In this document: positions 45,819 through 55,559 of the stretch, in pieces
Layout: each line of letters opens with the position of its first letter
Numbering within the stretch: position 1 is the first letter of the stretch
Translations under genes and position numbers: made by a program
The notes under the pieces: model-generated
Seen by the model: the letters and a program-made list of their open reading frames with translations, nothing else
Databases searched by the model: none
What the model was told of the DNA's origin: nothing
From: Sphingomonas pseudosanguinis
GTDB lineage: Bacteria; Pseudomonadota; Alphaproteobacteria; Sphingomonadales; Sphingomonadaceae
NCBI RefSeq assembly: GCF_014196255.1
Contig: NZ_JACIDH010000001.1
Span: 496,001 to 560,000, forward strand
Length of the DNA: 64,000 nt
Direction: 5' to 3'

Positions 45819-46073
45819 TCAGATCACATATTCGACGGTCTTCGCCTGGGTTTGCGCCGCCTGCTTCCTGCGCCGCTTGGCCACCATCTCGGCATGGAGC
45901 CGCGCCACCGCATCGCTGCCGGTGGTCTTGCACAGCCCCGGTACGACGGCATGCACCAGCGCGCCGACGCCGCCGACGATCATGATCGCCCCGAACCGCG
46001 CCGCGACGCCGAAATGCTCGACATAGCTTTCGCCGACGCTCTCGGGATGTTCGGTGAACAGGCGACGGAACAT
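45819..46073 (-). CDS. DUF6356-type small membrane protein, 84 aa
   Basis: Starts MFRRLFTEHPESVGESYVEH, the opening I associate with the DUF6356 family of alphaproteobacteria, followed by a hydrophobic helix pair (FGAIMIVGGVGALVHAVVPG) and a conserved CKTTGSDAVARLHAEMVAKR segment, then a basic tail. Function unknown; probably inner membrane. GGAG lies 10 bases before ATG 46073. An ATG nine bases upstream is possible but too close to that SD. It lies between a REPIN doublet and the Mpl-like gene, on the same strand, 71 bases after it. Confidence 0.78.
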   Translation of the reverse strand: MFRRLFTEHPESVGESYVEHFGVAARFGAIMIVGGVGALVHAVVPGLCKTTGSDAVARLHAEMVAKRRRKQAAQTQAKTVEYVI

Positions 46074-46144
46074 GGCGGGCATTCTCCTTTGGCCGTGTCC
46101 GATGATCCTATCATGGCCCTGGGGATTGGCAAAACCGGCCATCG

Positions 46145-47539
46145 TCACCCGGTCCAGGCCAGCCGCTCCACCATGTCCTGCGCCAGCAGGCTGAGCGTGT
46201 CGTCGCGCGCGCCCATCACCACGATCCGGTCGCCCGGCCGCGCTTCCGCCACCAGCATCGCCGCCGCCTCGGCGCGGTCGGCGATGTGGCGGGCGTCCAC
46301 GCCGCCTGCGCGCAGGTCGGCGACGATGTCGGCGCTGGTTACCTCGCGCGCGACGGTGCCGCCGAAATAGGCGGGGTCGGGCAGGACGAACACGTCGCCG
46401 TCCCGCATCCGCCGCGCGATGCTGTCGACCAGCTCGGTCCGCATGACCTTCAGCGGGCCATAGCCGTGGGGCTGGAACAGGATCAGCAACCGGCCGGGAA
46501 AGGCGTGGAGCGTGTCGAGCGTCGCGGCGATCTTGTCGGGGTTGTGGCCGAAATCGTCGATAACGGTGACGCCGTTCGCCTCGCCGACCCTCTCGAACCG
46601 ACGCTTGAGGCCGGTGAAGCGTTCGACCGCGCGGATCGCGTCGATCAGGGGGACGCCAGCCGCCACGCTCGCACCGATCGCCGCCAGCGCATTGGAGACA
46701 TTGTGACGGCCCGGCACCGACAGCCGAACATGATAGCCGGCGCCCCCGGTGATCAGATCGAAGCTGATGGCGAAGGGTTCGGGCTTGAGCGCCTCGGCGA
46801 CCAGATCGGCCGCGCCCTCGACCGCGAAGGTGGTGAGGTTGGGGATGTCGGCCAGCAGCGCCGCCGTCTCGGCATCGCCGGCATTGGCGACGACATGCTG
46901 CGCCCGGCCTGCGAACCCGCCGAACAGGGTGCGCAATTCCTCCAGCGACTTGTGGTCCAGGCTGACATTGTTCAGCACCGCGATGGCGGGGTCGTAGAGC
47001 GCGATCGAGCCGTCGCTTTCGTCCACCTCGCTGACGAACGCCTCGCCGCCGCCGACCAGCGCGCTGGCGAAGGGGCTGTCGGGCGAGACGAAGTCCTTCA
47101 TCACCGCGCCATTCATCGCGGTCGGATCGCGCCCCGTCTGGTGCAGGATGAAGGCGATCATGCCGGTGACGGTCGACTTGCCGCTGGTTCCTGCCACGCC
47201 GATCGGCAGGGTGCTGTCGTTGAACAGGCTGGCCAGCATCTGCGCACGGCTGGCGCGCGGGCAGCCCAGCCGGTTGGCGGCGACGATGTCGGGCACCGTC
47301 TCCTCCACGGCGGCGGAGGCGATGACGAGCTGGTCGGGCGAGGTCACGCCCGATCCGTCCTGCGGGTAAAGCGCGATGCCGGCGTTGCGCAGCGCATCGA
47401 ACTTGGCGGCGACGCGGCCCTGGTCGAGGCCCCGGTCCGAACCCGAAACCGTCCATCCGCGTGCGCGCAGGATCATGGCGAGCGGCATCATCCCCGATCC
47501 GCCGATACCCACCAGAAAACAGGAATTGCCGTTGGTCAT
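46145..47539 (-). CDS. Mur ligase family protein, Mpl/MurC-like
   Basis: 464 residues of the Mur ligase fold: N-terminal Rossmann domain ([20 protein letters not shown]), central ATPase with P-loop [14 protein letters not shown] (residues 114-126), the [15 protein letters not shown] acidic block with [13 protein letters not shown], and the C-terminal domain with [19 protein letters not shown]. MurC adds L-Ala to UDP-MurNAc; Mpl adds recycled murein tripeptide. The adjacent, divergent LD-carboxypeptidase gene makes that tripeptide, so I favour an Mpl-like recycling role. Sequence alone does not exclude a MurC-like one. The P-loop GTSGKS differs from the more common GTHGKT. Upstream gap to the divergent gene is 74 bases. 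Confidence 0.8.
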   Translation of the reverse strand: MTNGNSCFLVGIGGSGMMPLAMILRARGWTVSGSDRGLDQGRVAAKFDALRNAGIALYPQDGSGVTSPDQLVIASAAVEETVPDIVAANRLGCPRASRAQMLASLFNDSTLPIGVAGTSGKSTVTGMIAFILHQTGRDPTAMNGAVMKDFVSPDSPFASALVGGGEAFVSEVDESDGSIALYDPAIAVLNNVSLDHKSLEELRTLFGGFAGRAQHVVANAGDAETAALLADIPNLTTFAVEGAADLVAEALKPEPFAISFDLITGGAGYHVRLSVPGRHNVSNALAAIGASVAAGVPLIDAIRAVERFTGLKRRFERVGEANGVTVIDDFGHNPDKIAATLDTLHAFPGRLLILFQPHGYGPLKVMRTELVDSIARRMRDGDVFVLPDPAYFGGTVAREVTSADIVADLRAGGVDARHIADRAEAAAMLVAEARPGDRIVVMGARDDTLSLLAQDMVERLAWTG

Positions 47540-47613
47540 GGCCCCACGCTATCGGCGAGTTGACGGCGCGGGGCAATGCCCGGCCGGCTGGCCAAGGCGA
47601 GGAACGTGCTGAC

Positions 47614-48429
47614 ATGAAGATCGGAATCCTCGCTCCCTCGAGCATCGGCAACCCCGCCGCCGAAGCGCCGGTCAGCGCCTTCGCCGCGATCGCCTATCCG
47701 GATGTCGACCTGATCTTCCACCCGCAATGCTATGAGCAGGACGGGCATTTCGCAGGCTCCGACGAACGCCGCGCCTCGGCTTTTCTGGAGTTCGCCAACG
47801 ATTCCGCAATCGACGCGATCTGGTTCCTGCGCGGCGGATACGGATCGAACCGCATCCTGTCGCGCGTCATGCCCAATCTGAACGGCGCGGCGGGGCACAA
47901 GACCTATATCGGCTATTCCGACCTCGGCTTCGTGCTGGCTGCGCTCTATGCCCGGCGGATCGGGCGGCCCGTGCATGGCCCGATGGCGAGCGACATTAGG
48001 CGCCAGCATGGCGATGTGACGGTGGCGCGATCGCTCGGCTGGCTGACCAGCGGCGACCGGCAAGGGCTGGAGCCGGGGCTGGACGGCCGCCCGGCGGCGG
48101 CGTTCAACCTGTCGATCCTCGCCGCGCTGATCGGCACGCCCTGGCTCCCCGACCTGACCGACCATGTCCTGATCATCGAGGAAGTGTCCGAGCATCTGTA
48201 CGCGGTCGACCGGATGCTGTTCACCATGGCGAACGCGACCCAGCTGAAGGGCGTCGCGGGTGTCCGGCTGGGCGCGGTCAGCAACGTGCAGGAGAATGAG
48301 CCGGAATGGGGCGAAACGCTGGAATTCATGATCCAGCGCTGGTGCGGCGAGATGGGCGTGCCCTATCTGGGCCGCGCACGGATCGGGCACACGCAGGACA
48401 ATCATCTGGTCCCGTTCGGAATCGCGTAA
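47614..48429 (+). CDS. ldcA: LD-carboxypeptidase (murein peptide carboxypeptidase, S66 family)
   Basis: 271 residues, cytoplasmic. Removes the terminal D-Ala from recycled murein tetrapeptide. The nucleophile is Ser102 in TYIGYSDLGFVLAALYA; Glu lies in VLIIEEVSEHLYAVDR and His in RIGHTQDNHLVPFG, giving the S66 Ser-Glu-His triad. Other blocks: HPQCYEQDGHFAGSDERRAS and AIWFLRGGYGSNRIL (the conserved RGGYG). ATG 47614 has GAGGAAC nine bases upstream; the frame from 47461 overlaps the divergent ligase. The SIMPL-domain gene follows after 23 bases and is probably co-transcribed. Confidence 0.92.
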   Translation: MKIGILAPSSIGNPAAEAPVSAFAAIAYPDVDLIFHPQCYEQDGHFAGSDERRASAFLEFANDSAIDAIWFLRGGYGSNRILSRVMPNLNGAAGHKTYIGYSDLGFVLAALYARRIGRPVHGPMASDIRRQHGDVTVARSLGWLTSGDRQGLEPGLDGRPAAAFNLSILAALIGTPWLPDLTDHVLIIEEVSEHLYAVDRMLFTMANATQLKGVAGVRLGAVSNVQENEPEWGETLEFMIQRWCGEMGVPYLGRARIGHTQDNHLVPFGIA

Positions 48430-48452
48430 GGGATCATAAGGGGAGGCCGGAT

Positions 48453-49205
48453 ATGAAGACGGTGATGATCGGGATGCTGCTGGGGATGTCCGCCACGGGC
48501 GCGCTGGCGCAGACGGTGCCGCCGCCGCAGATCCAGGTGTCGGCCACGGGTATCGCCAAGACGCTGCCCGATCGCGTGACCATGACCTATCAGGTGCGCG
48601 GCGAGGGAGCGACGTCCGATGAAGCGGCGGCCAAGGCGCGCGATAGCGCGAAGGCGATCCGATCCGGCGCGGAAGGGCTGTTGCGCGGCGCGCTGGAGCT
48701 TCATGCCTCCGACTTCGACATCACGCCGGTGCGCTCGCGCGAGTGCAACCAGAATGAGTATGGCCAGGCACAGCTGTCGACCGGGCCATGCGCCATCCTG
48801 GGCTATGTCGCGACCATGCCGGTGTCGATCGATACGCCGCGCATCGACGATGCGGGGACGCTGGCGGGGCTAATCGGGCGGCTCGGTGGATTGCAGGTCG
48901 GGGTACGCAACTATTGGCTGAGCGACGATCGACCGGCCCGCCAGCAGGCGATGCGGGCCGCCCTGGCCAGCGCCAAGGCGCAGGCGCAGTTGATCGCGGA
49001 GGGCTCCGGTGCCCGGCTCGGCCGGTTGCTCCGCGTCGACGATGGCACCAATCGCGACATGACGATTACGGTTTCCGCTGCGCGGGCGGCCGACATTGTG
49101 CCACTTTCGCAACCGGTGGCGCCCCCGCCGATTCAGATCGACCTGTCGCCCGCGCCGATCCGCACCAATGTCAATGTGACGGTGGCCTACGCGATCGAAC
49201 AATGA
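48453..49205 (+). CDS. Periplasmic SIMPL-domain (DUF541) protein
   Basis: 250 residues. Signal peptide MKTVMIGMLLGMSATGALAQ, then the SIMPL domain: IQVSATGIAKTLPDRVTMTY, YQVRGEGATSDEAAAKARDS, an ALASAKAQAQLIAEGSGARL block equivalent to the family's A...A...A..LA...G..LG helix, and a C-terminal VNVTVAYAIEQ strand. Two Cys flank a variable loop (RSRECNQNEY, TGPCAILGY). Family members form oligomeric periplasmic channels or rings; YggE of E. coli reduces oxidative stress. No precise role is known. AGGGGAGG seven bases before the ATG is a strong SD. Confidence 0.88.
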   Translation: MKTVMIGMLLGMSATGALAQTVPPPQIQVSATGIAKTLPDRVTMTYQVRGEGATSDEAAAKARDSAKAIRSGAEGLLRGALELHASDFDITPVRSRECNQNEYGQAQLSTGPCAILGYVATMPVSIDTPRIDDAGTLAGLIGRLGGLQVGVRNYWLSDDRPARQQAMRAALASAKAQAQLIAEGSGARLGRLLRVDDGTNRDMTITVSAARAADIVPLSQPVAPPPIQIDLSPAPIRTNVNVTVAYAIEQ

Positions 49206-49381
49206 GGGCCGGTCCCCGACCGGAAATGTCGTCGGGGGACATTCGCTGCCTCGTTGTATTGGGGCGCGTATTCTCCGCTCGCAGGCCAAACTATACGCCG
49301 CGTTGAATCTTCCCTATAGACCGCGTCCACGTCCGCCATCCCGTGCAGGCGTGTCATCCGCATCTATCGAAGAGAGTTACC

Positions 49382-51385
49382 ATGTCCGCGATGTTCCGTA
49401 TCACGCTGCCCGACGGTTCCGTCCGTGAGGTCGCGCCCGGAACCACTCCCGCGGACATCGCCGCCGCGATCGGGCCGGGTCTCGCCAAGGCGGCGATCGC
49501 CGCGCGCGTCGATGGCGAATTGCGCGACATCATGCGGCCGTTCGAGGGCGACTCCGCCCTCGCCCTGGTGACCGCGAAGGACGAGGCCGACGCGCTCGAA
49601 CTCGCGCGCCACGACTATGCGCATGTGCTGGCCGAGGCGGTGCAGGCGCTGTTCCCCGGCACGCAGATCACCTTCGGCCCGGCGACCGATGACGGCTTCT
49701 ATTACGATTTCGCGCCCAAGGATCGCCCCTTCACCGAGGAGGACCTGCCCGCGATCGAGGCCGAGATGCGCAAGATCATCGCGCGCGACGAGCCGCTGAT
49801 CCGCGAGGTCTGGACCCGCGAGCAGCTGATCGAGCGCTGGAAGCAGCAGGGCGAGAGCTTCAAGGCCGAATGGGCCGCCGAACTGCCCGACGACGAGGAA
49901 CTGACCGTCTATCGTGCGGGCAAGGGCGAGGACGCCTGGCTCGACATGTGCCGGGGGCCGCATCTCGCCTCGACCGGCAAGCTCGATCCCAACGCCTTCA
50001 AGCTGACCCGCGTGTCGGGTGCCTATTGGCGCGGCGACCAGAAGAACGCGATGCTCAGCCGCATCTACGGCACCGGCTGGCTGAACAAGAAGCAACTGGC
50101 CGAGCACCTGACCCGCTTGGAGGAGGCGGCCAAGCGCGACCATCGCAAGCTGGGCAACGAGATGGATCTGTTCCACCTCCAGCAGGAGGCGCATGGCTCG
50201 GTCTTCTGGCATCCCAAGGGCTATCGCATCTGGCGCGAGCTGGAGGCCTATATGCGCCGCGCGATCGACGCGAGCGGTTACCGCGAGGTGAAGACCCCGC
50301 AGGTCATGGACGCGCGCCAGTGGGAGCAGTCCGGGCACTGGGGCAAGTATCGCGAGAACATGTTCGTGATCCCCGACGAGGTGCCGAACGTCGAGGACGA
50401 AGGCCCGCTGGTGTCGGACGATGCGCAGTGGATGGCGCTGAAGCCGATGAACTGCCCGGCGCACGTCCTGATCTTCCGCCAGGGCATCAAGTCGTACCGC
50501 GACCTGCCGCTTCGCTTCTACGAAAATGGCTGCTGCCACCGCAACGAGCCGCACGGCGCGCTGCACGGCCTGATGCGCGTGCGCCAGTTCACCCAGGACG
50601 ACGCGCATATCTTCTGCCGCGAGGACCAGATCGTCGAGGAAGTTCGCGCCTTCTGCGAACTGGCGGACCGGATCTACAAGGATTTCGGCTTCACCTATTC
50701 GATCAAGCTGGCGCTGCGCCCCGAAAAGCGCTTCGGCACCGAAGAGATGTGGGACATGGCCGAGACCGAGCTGCGCGACGCGGTCGTGCGCGCCGGGCTG
50801 GCGACCGAGCAATATGGCTGGGAAGAGCTGCCGGGCGAGGGGGCTTTCTATGCGCCCAAGCTGGAATGGCATCTGACCGACGCGATCGGCCGCACCTGGC
50901 AGGTCGGCACCATCCAGTCGGACCGCGTGCTGCCCGAACGACTCGATGCATCCTATATCGGCGAGGATGGCGAGCGGCATCGCCCGATCATGCTCCACCG
51001 CGCGATCTTCGGCTCCTATGAGCGGTTCATCGGCATCCTGATCGAGCATTATGCGGGCCGCTTCCCCGTCTGGCTCGCGCCGGTGCAGGCGGTGGTCGCG
51101 ACCATCGTGTCGGACGCCGATGGCTATGCCGAGGACGCGGCGGCCAAGCTGGCGGCGGCGGGCATCCGGGTCGAGACCGATCTGCGCAACGAGAAGATCA
51201 ACTACAAGGTGCGCGAACACTCGGTCGCCAAGGTCCCGGTGCTGCTGGTCGTCGGCAAGCGCGAGGCCGAGGAAGGCAAGGTCGCCGTCCGCCGTCTGGG
51301 CAGCCAGGCGCAGGAGATCATGACGCTGGACGAGGCCATCGCGATGCTCCGCGAAGAAGCGACTCCGCCCGATCTGCGCGGCTGA
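49382..51385 (+). CDS. thrS: Threonyl-tRNA synthetase
   Basis: 667 residues, class II synthetase with editing domain. TGS domain ([20 protein letters not shown]), editing domain with [20 protein letters not shown], then the catalytic core: [20 protein letters not shown] (motif 2), the zinc ligands Cys in [10 protein letters not shown] and His in [17 protein letters not shown], motif 3 region with [19 protein letters not shown], and the anticodon-binding domain ([15 protein letters not shown]). Start 49382 has GAGAG upstream; ATG 49391 is a close alternative. A terminator follows and infC comes next, an adjacency common in bacteria. Confidence 0.97.
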   Translation: MSAMFRITLPDGSVREVAPGTTPADIAAAIGPGLAKAAIAARVDGELRDIMRPFEGDSALALVTAKDEADALELARHDYAHVLAEAVQALFPGTQITFGPATDDGFYYDFAPKDRPFTEEDLPAIEAEMRKIIARDEPLIREVWTREQLIERWKQQGESFKAEWAAELPDDEELTVYRAGKGEDAWLDMCRGPHLASTGKLDPNAFKLTRVSGAYWRGDQKNAMLSRIYGTGWLNKKQLAEHLTRLEEAAKRDHRKLGNEMDLFHLQQEAHGSVFWHPKGYRIWRELEAYMRRAIDASGYREVKTPQVMDARQWEQSGHWGKYRENMFVIPDEVPNVEDEGPLVSDDAQWMALKPMNCPAHVLIFRQGIKSYRDLPLRFYENGCCHRNEPHGALHGLMRVRQFTQDDAHIFCREDQIVEEVRAFCELADRIYKDFGFTYSIKLALRPEKRFGTEEMWDMAETELRDAVVRAGLATEQYGWEELPGEGAFYAPKLEWHLTDAIGRTWQVGTIQSDRVLPERLDASYIGEDGERHRPIMLHRAIFGSYERFIGILIEHYAGRFPVWLAPVQAVVATIVSDADGYAEDAAAKLAAAGIRVETDLRNEKINYKVREHSVAKVPVLLVVGKREAEEGKVAVRRLGSQAQEIMTLDEAIAMLREEATPPDLRG

Positions 51386-51402
51386 ACCATCACGGGATGA
51401 AC

Positions 51403-51432
51403 GAAAGGGCGGGGCGTTTGTCCCGCCCTTTC
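51403..51432 (+). terminator. Intrinsic terminator of thrS
   Basis: An 11-bp perfect stem GAAAGGGCGGG/CCCGCCCTTTC with an 8-base loop, followed by AAATTT. It separates thrS from infC, so infC can be transcribed on its own. Confidence 0.78.
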
Positions 51433-51474
51433 AAATTTGCGCCCGATCGCTTATATTAGGCATGTAATTGCTAC

Positions 51475-51490
51475 AGGAGAAATACCCATA
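51475..51490 (+). promoter_or_regulatory. Shine-Dalgarno and unusual AUA start of infC
   Basis: AGGAG (51475-51479) is followed after eight bases by ATA (51488-51490), in frame with infC. The first ATG (51500) is 20 bases from the SD, too far for normal initiation. Rare AUU/AUC/AUA-type starts in infC underlie IF3 autoregulation in other bacteria. Confidence 0.7.
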
Positions 51491-52033
51491 CGTCCTCCCA
51501 TGATGCGCCGTCCGATGCAGGCGCCGCCGATGAACGGTCCTCGGTTCAACGAGTGGATTCAAAGCCCCAAGGTTCGCGTGATCGACCATGAGGGCGAGAA
51601 TCTCGGCGTGATGTACACGCGCGAGGCGATGGCCCAGGCCCAGGAACTCGGCCTCGACCTGGTCGAGGTGTCGCCCAACGCCGACCCGCCCGTCGCCAAG
51701 TTCCTCGACGTCGGCAAGTATAAGTACGAGGCGCAGAAGAAGGCGAACCTCGCCCGCAAGTCGCAGAAGACGCAGGAGATCAAGGAGATCAAGATGCGTC
51801 CGAACATCGACGACCATGATTACGACACCAAGATGAAGAAGGTGGTCGAGTTCATCGGCGAGGGCGACAAGGTGAAGGTCACCATGCGCTTCCGCGGCCG
51901 CGAGCTGAGCCACGGCCAACTCGGCATGAACGTGCTCCAGCGCGTCGCCGAGCAGGTGGCCGAGGTCGCCAAGGTCGAAGCCTATCCGCGCATGGAAGGC
52001 CGCCAGATGCTGATGGTGCTGGCGCCGAAGTGA
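51488..52033 (+). CDS. infC: Translation initiation factor IF-3, probable AUA start
   Basis: 181 residues if started at ATA 51488 (first residues [14 protein letters not shown]); 177 if at ATG 51500. IF3 blocks premature 50S joining and proofreads start codons on the 30S. N-domain: [20 protein letters not shown] and the [20 protein letters not shown] block with [17 protein letters not shown]-domain: [40 protein letters not shown] and a terminal [12 protein letters not shown]. The spacing from AGGAG strongly favours the ATA. Because IF3 discriminates against non-AUG starts, the gene would be self-limiting, as in E. coli. A terminator follows 48 bases after the stop. Confidence 0.95.
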   Translation: MRPPMMRRPMQAPPMNGPRFNEWIQSPKVRVIDHEGENLGVMYTREAMAQAQELGLDLVEVSPNADPPVAKFLDVGKYKYEAQKKANLARKSQKTQEIKEIKMRPNIDDHDYDTKMKKVVEFIGEGDKVKVTMRFRGRELSHGQLGMNVLQRVAEQVAEVAKVEAYPRMEGRQMLMVLAPK

Positions 52034-52080
52034 TGCAGGGCGACTCGGGGGTGTGAGCCCGCCGGGTGGCGATGTTTCCG

Positions 52081-52122
52081 AAACCCCTGGTGGCCCAATC
52101 GGCCGCCGGGGGTTTTGTTTTT
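52081..52122 (+). terminator. Intrinsic terminator of infC
   Basis: A 14- to 15-bp stem (52081-52095 with 52101-52115, two G-U pairs) around CAATC is followed by TTTTGTTTTTT. Confidence 0.88.
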
Positions 52123-52126
52123 TGGG

Positions 52127-52617
52127 TTCGCGCAGAGGCGCGGAGGGCGCAGAGGTCTTCGGGCGCCGCCTGAGTATTTACCCCCAACCTCCGTTCAGCC
52201 TGAGCGAAGTCGAAGGCCAAGGGAATCCAGCTGGTCCAAGTGGCCTTTCGAGGGTGGTCAGGAGGCGGGGGCGGGGCGTGCGCTTCGACTTCGCTCAGTA
52301 CGAACGGCGGGGAGGATTTGGGGCGAGCGAAATTTGGCAAGTCTGATCTTCCTCCCCTGTAAGGGGAGGGGGACCAGCGAAGCTGGTGGAGGGGTGTCAC
52401 CGGTCGTGAGGGCGGGTTACCTCTCCGTCCGGGACACCCCTCCGTCTGGCCTTCGGCCAGCCACCTCCCCTTCCAGGGGAGGAAAGATTGCTGTTCGTCT
52501 GAAAGACCCTCTGCGTCCTCCGCGCCTCTGCGCGAACCGCCGTTCGCACTGAGCGAAGTCGAAGTGCATGTGGCGACCTTCAACCCGTTGCCTTCGACTT
52601 CACTCAGGCGGGCCGGG
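52127..52617. repeat. Nested repeat block: long inverted repeat R7, R2 pairs and an R1 element
   Basis: Outer arms of 29 bp at 52127-52155 and 52508-52536 are inverted with one mismatch (core GCGCAGAGGCGCGGAGG). Inside lie an R2 doublet (52191-52308) and an R1 element of 132 bp (52351-52482, ending in CCTCCCCTTCCAGGGGAGG). A degenerate R2 pair (52538-52617) follows. No gene exists between infC and glnD. Confidence 0.88.
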
Positions 52618-52651
52618 GGTAGGGCGGCTAGAGAAGGATGACATGGGATCT

Positions 52652-52726
52652 GTCATTGCGAGCGTAGCGAAGCAATCCAGAGCGTCTTGCCCCGACACTG
52701 GATTGCTTCGCTACGCTCGCAATGAC
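52652..52726. repeat. Perfect 29-bp inverted repeat (family R5), second copy
   Basis: The left arm 52652-52680 and right arm 52698-52726 are exact reverse complements. Compared with the copy at 10235, the left arm has GCGTAGC for GCGAAGC and the right arm changes correspondingly (GCTACGC), so pairing is kept. It lies 30 bases before the stop of glnD. Confidence 0.95.
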
Positions 52727-52755
52727 GGAATGGGCCAAATTGACGTCATCGCGAT

Positions 52756-55500
52756 CTACGCCGCAATCTCCATCGCTTCTCCCGCCGCGGCCCCCAGCAA
52801 TCGCTTCTCCAGCGTCTTCAACCGCCCGCCATTGGTGATCCGGTCGCCGGTCAGATCGGTCAGGTAGAACACGTCGACCGCGCGCTCGCCATAGGTCGCG
52901 ACATGCGCGGAGTGGATCGTCACCTTCGATTGGAACAGCGCATGCGCCAGCTGGTTGAGCAGCGCCGGCCGATCCCGCGCATGCACCTCGACCACGGTGA
53001 AGCGGTTGGACGCGCGATTGTCGATCAGGACATTGGGCGCAATCGGGAAGGCGTCGGCGCGGGGGCGGACCAGCGGCTTGGCGACCAGCCGGTCGGCCAG
53101 CTTGCTGCGGTTGGCGAGCGCATCCTCGATCGCGCGGCGTAGGCGCGACAGCTGGCCCGGATCGTCGAAGGGGCGGCCGAGCGGGTCCTGCACCAGGAAA
53201 TTGTCGATCGCCATGCCGTCGCGCGTGGTGTGGATGCGCGCATCGATGATGTTGCCGCCCGCGACATGGATCGCACCCGCAATGCGGTAGAACAGCCCCG
53301 GATGGTCGGCGGCATAGATGGATACCAGCGTCGCACCGCGCTCGGCATACACCTGCGCATCGATCGACAGCTGCGCATCGCCCGCCGCCGCCATCTGGCG
53401 CGCGTTATGCGCCAGCACATCGTCCGGCTCGGCGATCCAATAGGCCTCGGGCAGGCGGCGGACATGCGCGGCGAACTGCTCCTCAGACCAATCCAGCGCT
53501 TCGCGAAGGCGGGTATGCTTGCTGGCGATCCGCTCGGTACGGCCGCGCTGCTTGTGGCCGAGGCGCAGCACCTCCTCGGCGGCGTCGTAGAGATCGGCGA
53601 GCAACTGGCGCTTCCAGCCATTCCAGGTGCCCGGCCCCACCGCGCGAATGTCGACGATGGTCAGCAGCAGGAGCAGGCGCAGCCGCTCGGGGCTCTGCAC
53701 CGTCTCGCAGAAGTCGAGGATCGTCTTGAAGTCGGACAGGTCGCGCTTGAACGCGGTGGCGGACATCAACAGGTGCCAGCGGACCAGCCACGCCACCGTC
53801 TCGGTCTCGGCATCGCTCAGGCCCAGGCGCGGACAGAGCCGCTCGGCCACCTCCGCGCCCAGGATCGAATGGTCGCCGCCGCGCCCCTTGGCGATGTCGT
53901 GGAGCAGCACCGCGACATAGAGGACGCGCCGCGACACGATCTGGTCGATGATCGCCGAGGCGACGGGGTGCTCCTCGACCAGTTCCTGCCGCTCGATCCG
54001 GGCGAGCAGGCCAAGCGCGCGGATGGTGTGCTCATCGACGGTATAGTGGTGGTACATGTCGAACTGCATCTGCGCGACGACGCGGCCGAAATCGGGCACG
54101 AAGCGGCCGAATACGCCCGCCTCGTTCATCCAGCGCAGCACCAGCTCGGGATCGCGGCGGCTGGTCAGCACGTCGAGGAACAGCGCATTGGCGCGGGCAT
54201 CATTGCGGATGTCGTCGGCCAGCTTGGCATCGCGTGAGGCGGCGCGCATCGCCAGCGGATGCACTTCCAGCTCGTAACGGTCGGCGAGCTGGAAGATCTC
54301 GATCAGCCGGACCGGGTCTTCCTGAAAGAAATCGTCGCGCGGCAGAGCCAGGCGTCCGCGATCCAGCACGAAGCCGTTCAACCGGCGCGGACGGCGGCGG
54401 ATGGTGGGCAGGCCGAAGCGGTGCCCGCGCGCCGCGAACCGCTCGTCCAGATGCGCCAGGAAGGCGCCGGTCAGCGCGCCGACCGTCTTCGCCTGCAGGA
54501 AATAGAGCTGCATGAACCGCTCGACCTTGGCCTTGCCGGGTCGATCGGAGAAGCGCATCCGCTCGGCGATCTGGCGCTGCACGTCGAAGGTGAGGCGATC
54601 CTCGGCGCGCCCCGTGATGGTGTGCAGATGACAGCGTACCGCCCACAGGAAATTGTCGGCGCGGTGGAACTGGCGATATTCCTCGCGAGTGAACAGGCCC
54701 CGGTCGATCAGGTCGGCGGCGCGGTCGACGTCATAGACGTACTTGCCGATCCAGAACAGCGCGTGAAGATCGCGCAGGCCGCCCTTGCCCTCCTTGACAT
54801 TGGGTTCGACGACATAGCGGGTATCGCCCATCTTGCGATGGCGCAGGTCGCGCTCGGCCAGCTTGTCGGCGATGAACTGACGGTGGGTGTCGGTCTGGAT
54901 CTCCGCCTTGAAGCGGCGCGACGCCTCGTCATACAGCGCCTGGTCGCCGCACAGGAACCGCCCTTCGAGGAGCGCGGTGCGCACCGTCACGTCGCCACGC
55001 GCCTGGCGGATCGTCTCGTCGATCGAGCGGCTGGAATGACCGACCTTCAACCCCAGGTCCCAGAGCGAATAGAGCATCGATTCGATGACCTGCTCGGCAT
55101 GCGGCGTCTGCTTGAAGGGGGTGAGGAAGCCGATATCGACATCCGAATAGGGCGCCATCTCGCCCCGGCCATAGCCGCCCACCGCGATCAGGGTCAGCCG
55201 CTCGCCCGCCGTGGGGTTGCTCAACGGGTAGAGCGTGTCGGTGGTAAATTCGAACAGCAGCTTCAGTATCTGATCGGTCAGATAGGCCTGCGCCGCCGCC
55301 GCCTCCAGCCCGCGCGAGGGATGAATGGACAGCCGCCGCGCCACCTCCTGCCGCCCGGCGTCGAGCGCGGCGCGCAGGACCGGCGTGACCTGCGTGCGCC
55401 CCTCCGGCCCGGTGATCCCCAGCGCGGCGATCTGTTCGGCCAGCGCGCGACGGTCGACGATGGCGCGGCGGTTGGGGAGGGATTCGAAACGGCTGTGCAT
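52756..55500 (-). CDS. glnD: Bifunctional uridylyltransferase/uridylyl-removing enzyme GlnD
   Basis: 914 residues. Senses glutamine and modifies PII proteins to control nitrogen assimilation. The nucleotidyltransferase motif is GGYGRGEMAPYSDVDIGFL (about residues 105-125), followed by KVGHSSRSIDE and VEPNVKEGKGGLRDLHALFW. The HD domain for UMP removal is VAVLLHDIAKGRGGDHS (about residues 510-530). Two C-terminal ACT domains start near TLVSIYAADHPGLFYRIAGA and FTVVEVHARDRPALLNQLAH. ATG 55500 is chosen; the in-frame TTG at 55530 has no better SD. Runs alone, divergent from proA across a repeat. Confidence 0.96.
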   Translation of the reverse strand: MHSRFESLPNRRAIVDRRALAEQIAALGITGPEGRTQVTPVLRAALDAGRQEVARRLSIHPSRGLEAAAAQAYLTDQILKLLFEFTTDTLYPLSNPTAGERLTLIAVGGYGRGEMAPYSDVDIGFLTPFKQTPHAEQVIESMLYSLWDLGLKVGHSSRSIDETIRQARGDVTVRTALLEGRFLCGDQALYDEASRRFKAEIQTDTHRQFIADKLAERDLRHRKMGDTRYVVEPNVKEGKGGLRDLHALFWIGKYVYDVDRAADLIDRGLFTREEYRQFHRADNFLWAVRCHLHTITGRAEDRLTFDVQRQIAERMRFSDRPGKAKVERFMQLYFLQAKTVGALTGAFLAHLDERFAARGHRFGLPTIRRRPRRLNGFVLDRGRLALPRDDFFQEDPVRLIEIFQLADRYELEVHPLAMRAASRDAKLADDIRNDARANALFLDVLTSRRDPELVLRWMNEAGVFGRFVPDFGRVVAQMQFDMYHHYTVDEHTIRALGLLARIERQELVEEHPVASAIIDQIVSRRVLYVAVLLHDIAKGRGGDHSILGAEVAERLCPRLGLSDAETETVAWLVRWHLLMSATAFKRDLSDFKTILDFCETVQSPERLRLLLLLTIVDIRAVGPGTWNGWKRQLLADLYDAAEEVLRLGHKQRGRTERIASKHTRLREALDWSEEQFAAHVRRLPEAYWIAEPDDVLAHNARQMAAAGDAQLSIDAQVYAERGATLVSIYAADHPGLFYRIAGAIHVAGGNIIDARIHTTRDGMAIDNFLVQDPLGRPFDDPGQLSRLRRAIEDALANRSKLADRLVAKPLVRPRADAFPIAPNVLIDNRASNRFTVVEVHARDRPALLNQLAHALFQSKVTIHSAHVATYGERAVDVFYLTDLTGDRITNGGRLKTLEKRLLGAAAGEAMEIAA

Positions 55501-55559
55501 CGGGATGTCATAGAGGGTCGGGATGAACAAATGGAGAGGGAGGTGAGATTTGCGAGGGG

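Noticed and set aside
45819..47651. 610-aa minus-strand frame across the Mpl-like gene
   Set aside because: Only its last 84 codons (the DUF6356 protein) are protein-like; the remainder is an out-of-frame reading of the ligase gene.
49212..49240. GTCCCCGAC/GTCGGGGGAC hairpin after the SIMPL gene as a terminator
   Set aside because: The stem needs a bulge and no T run follows; evidence is too weak to list as a terminator.
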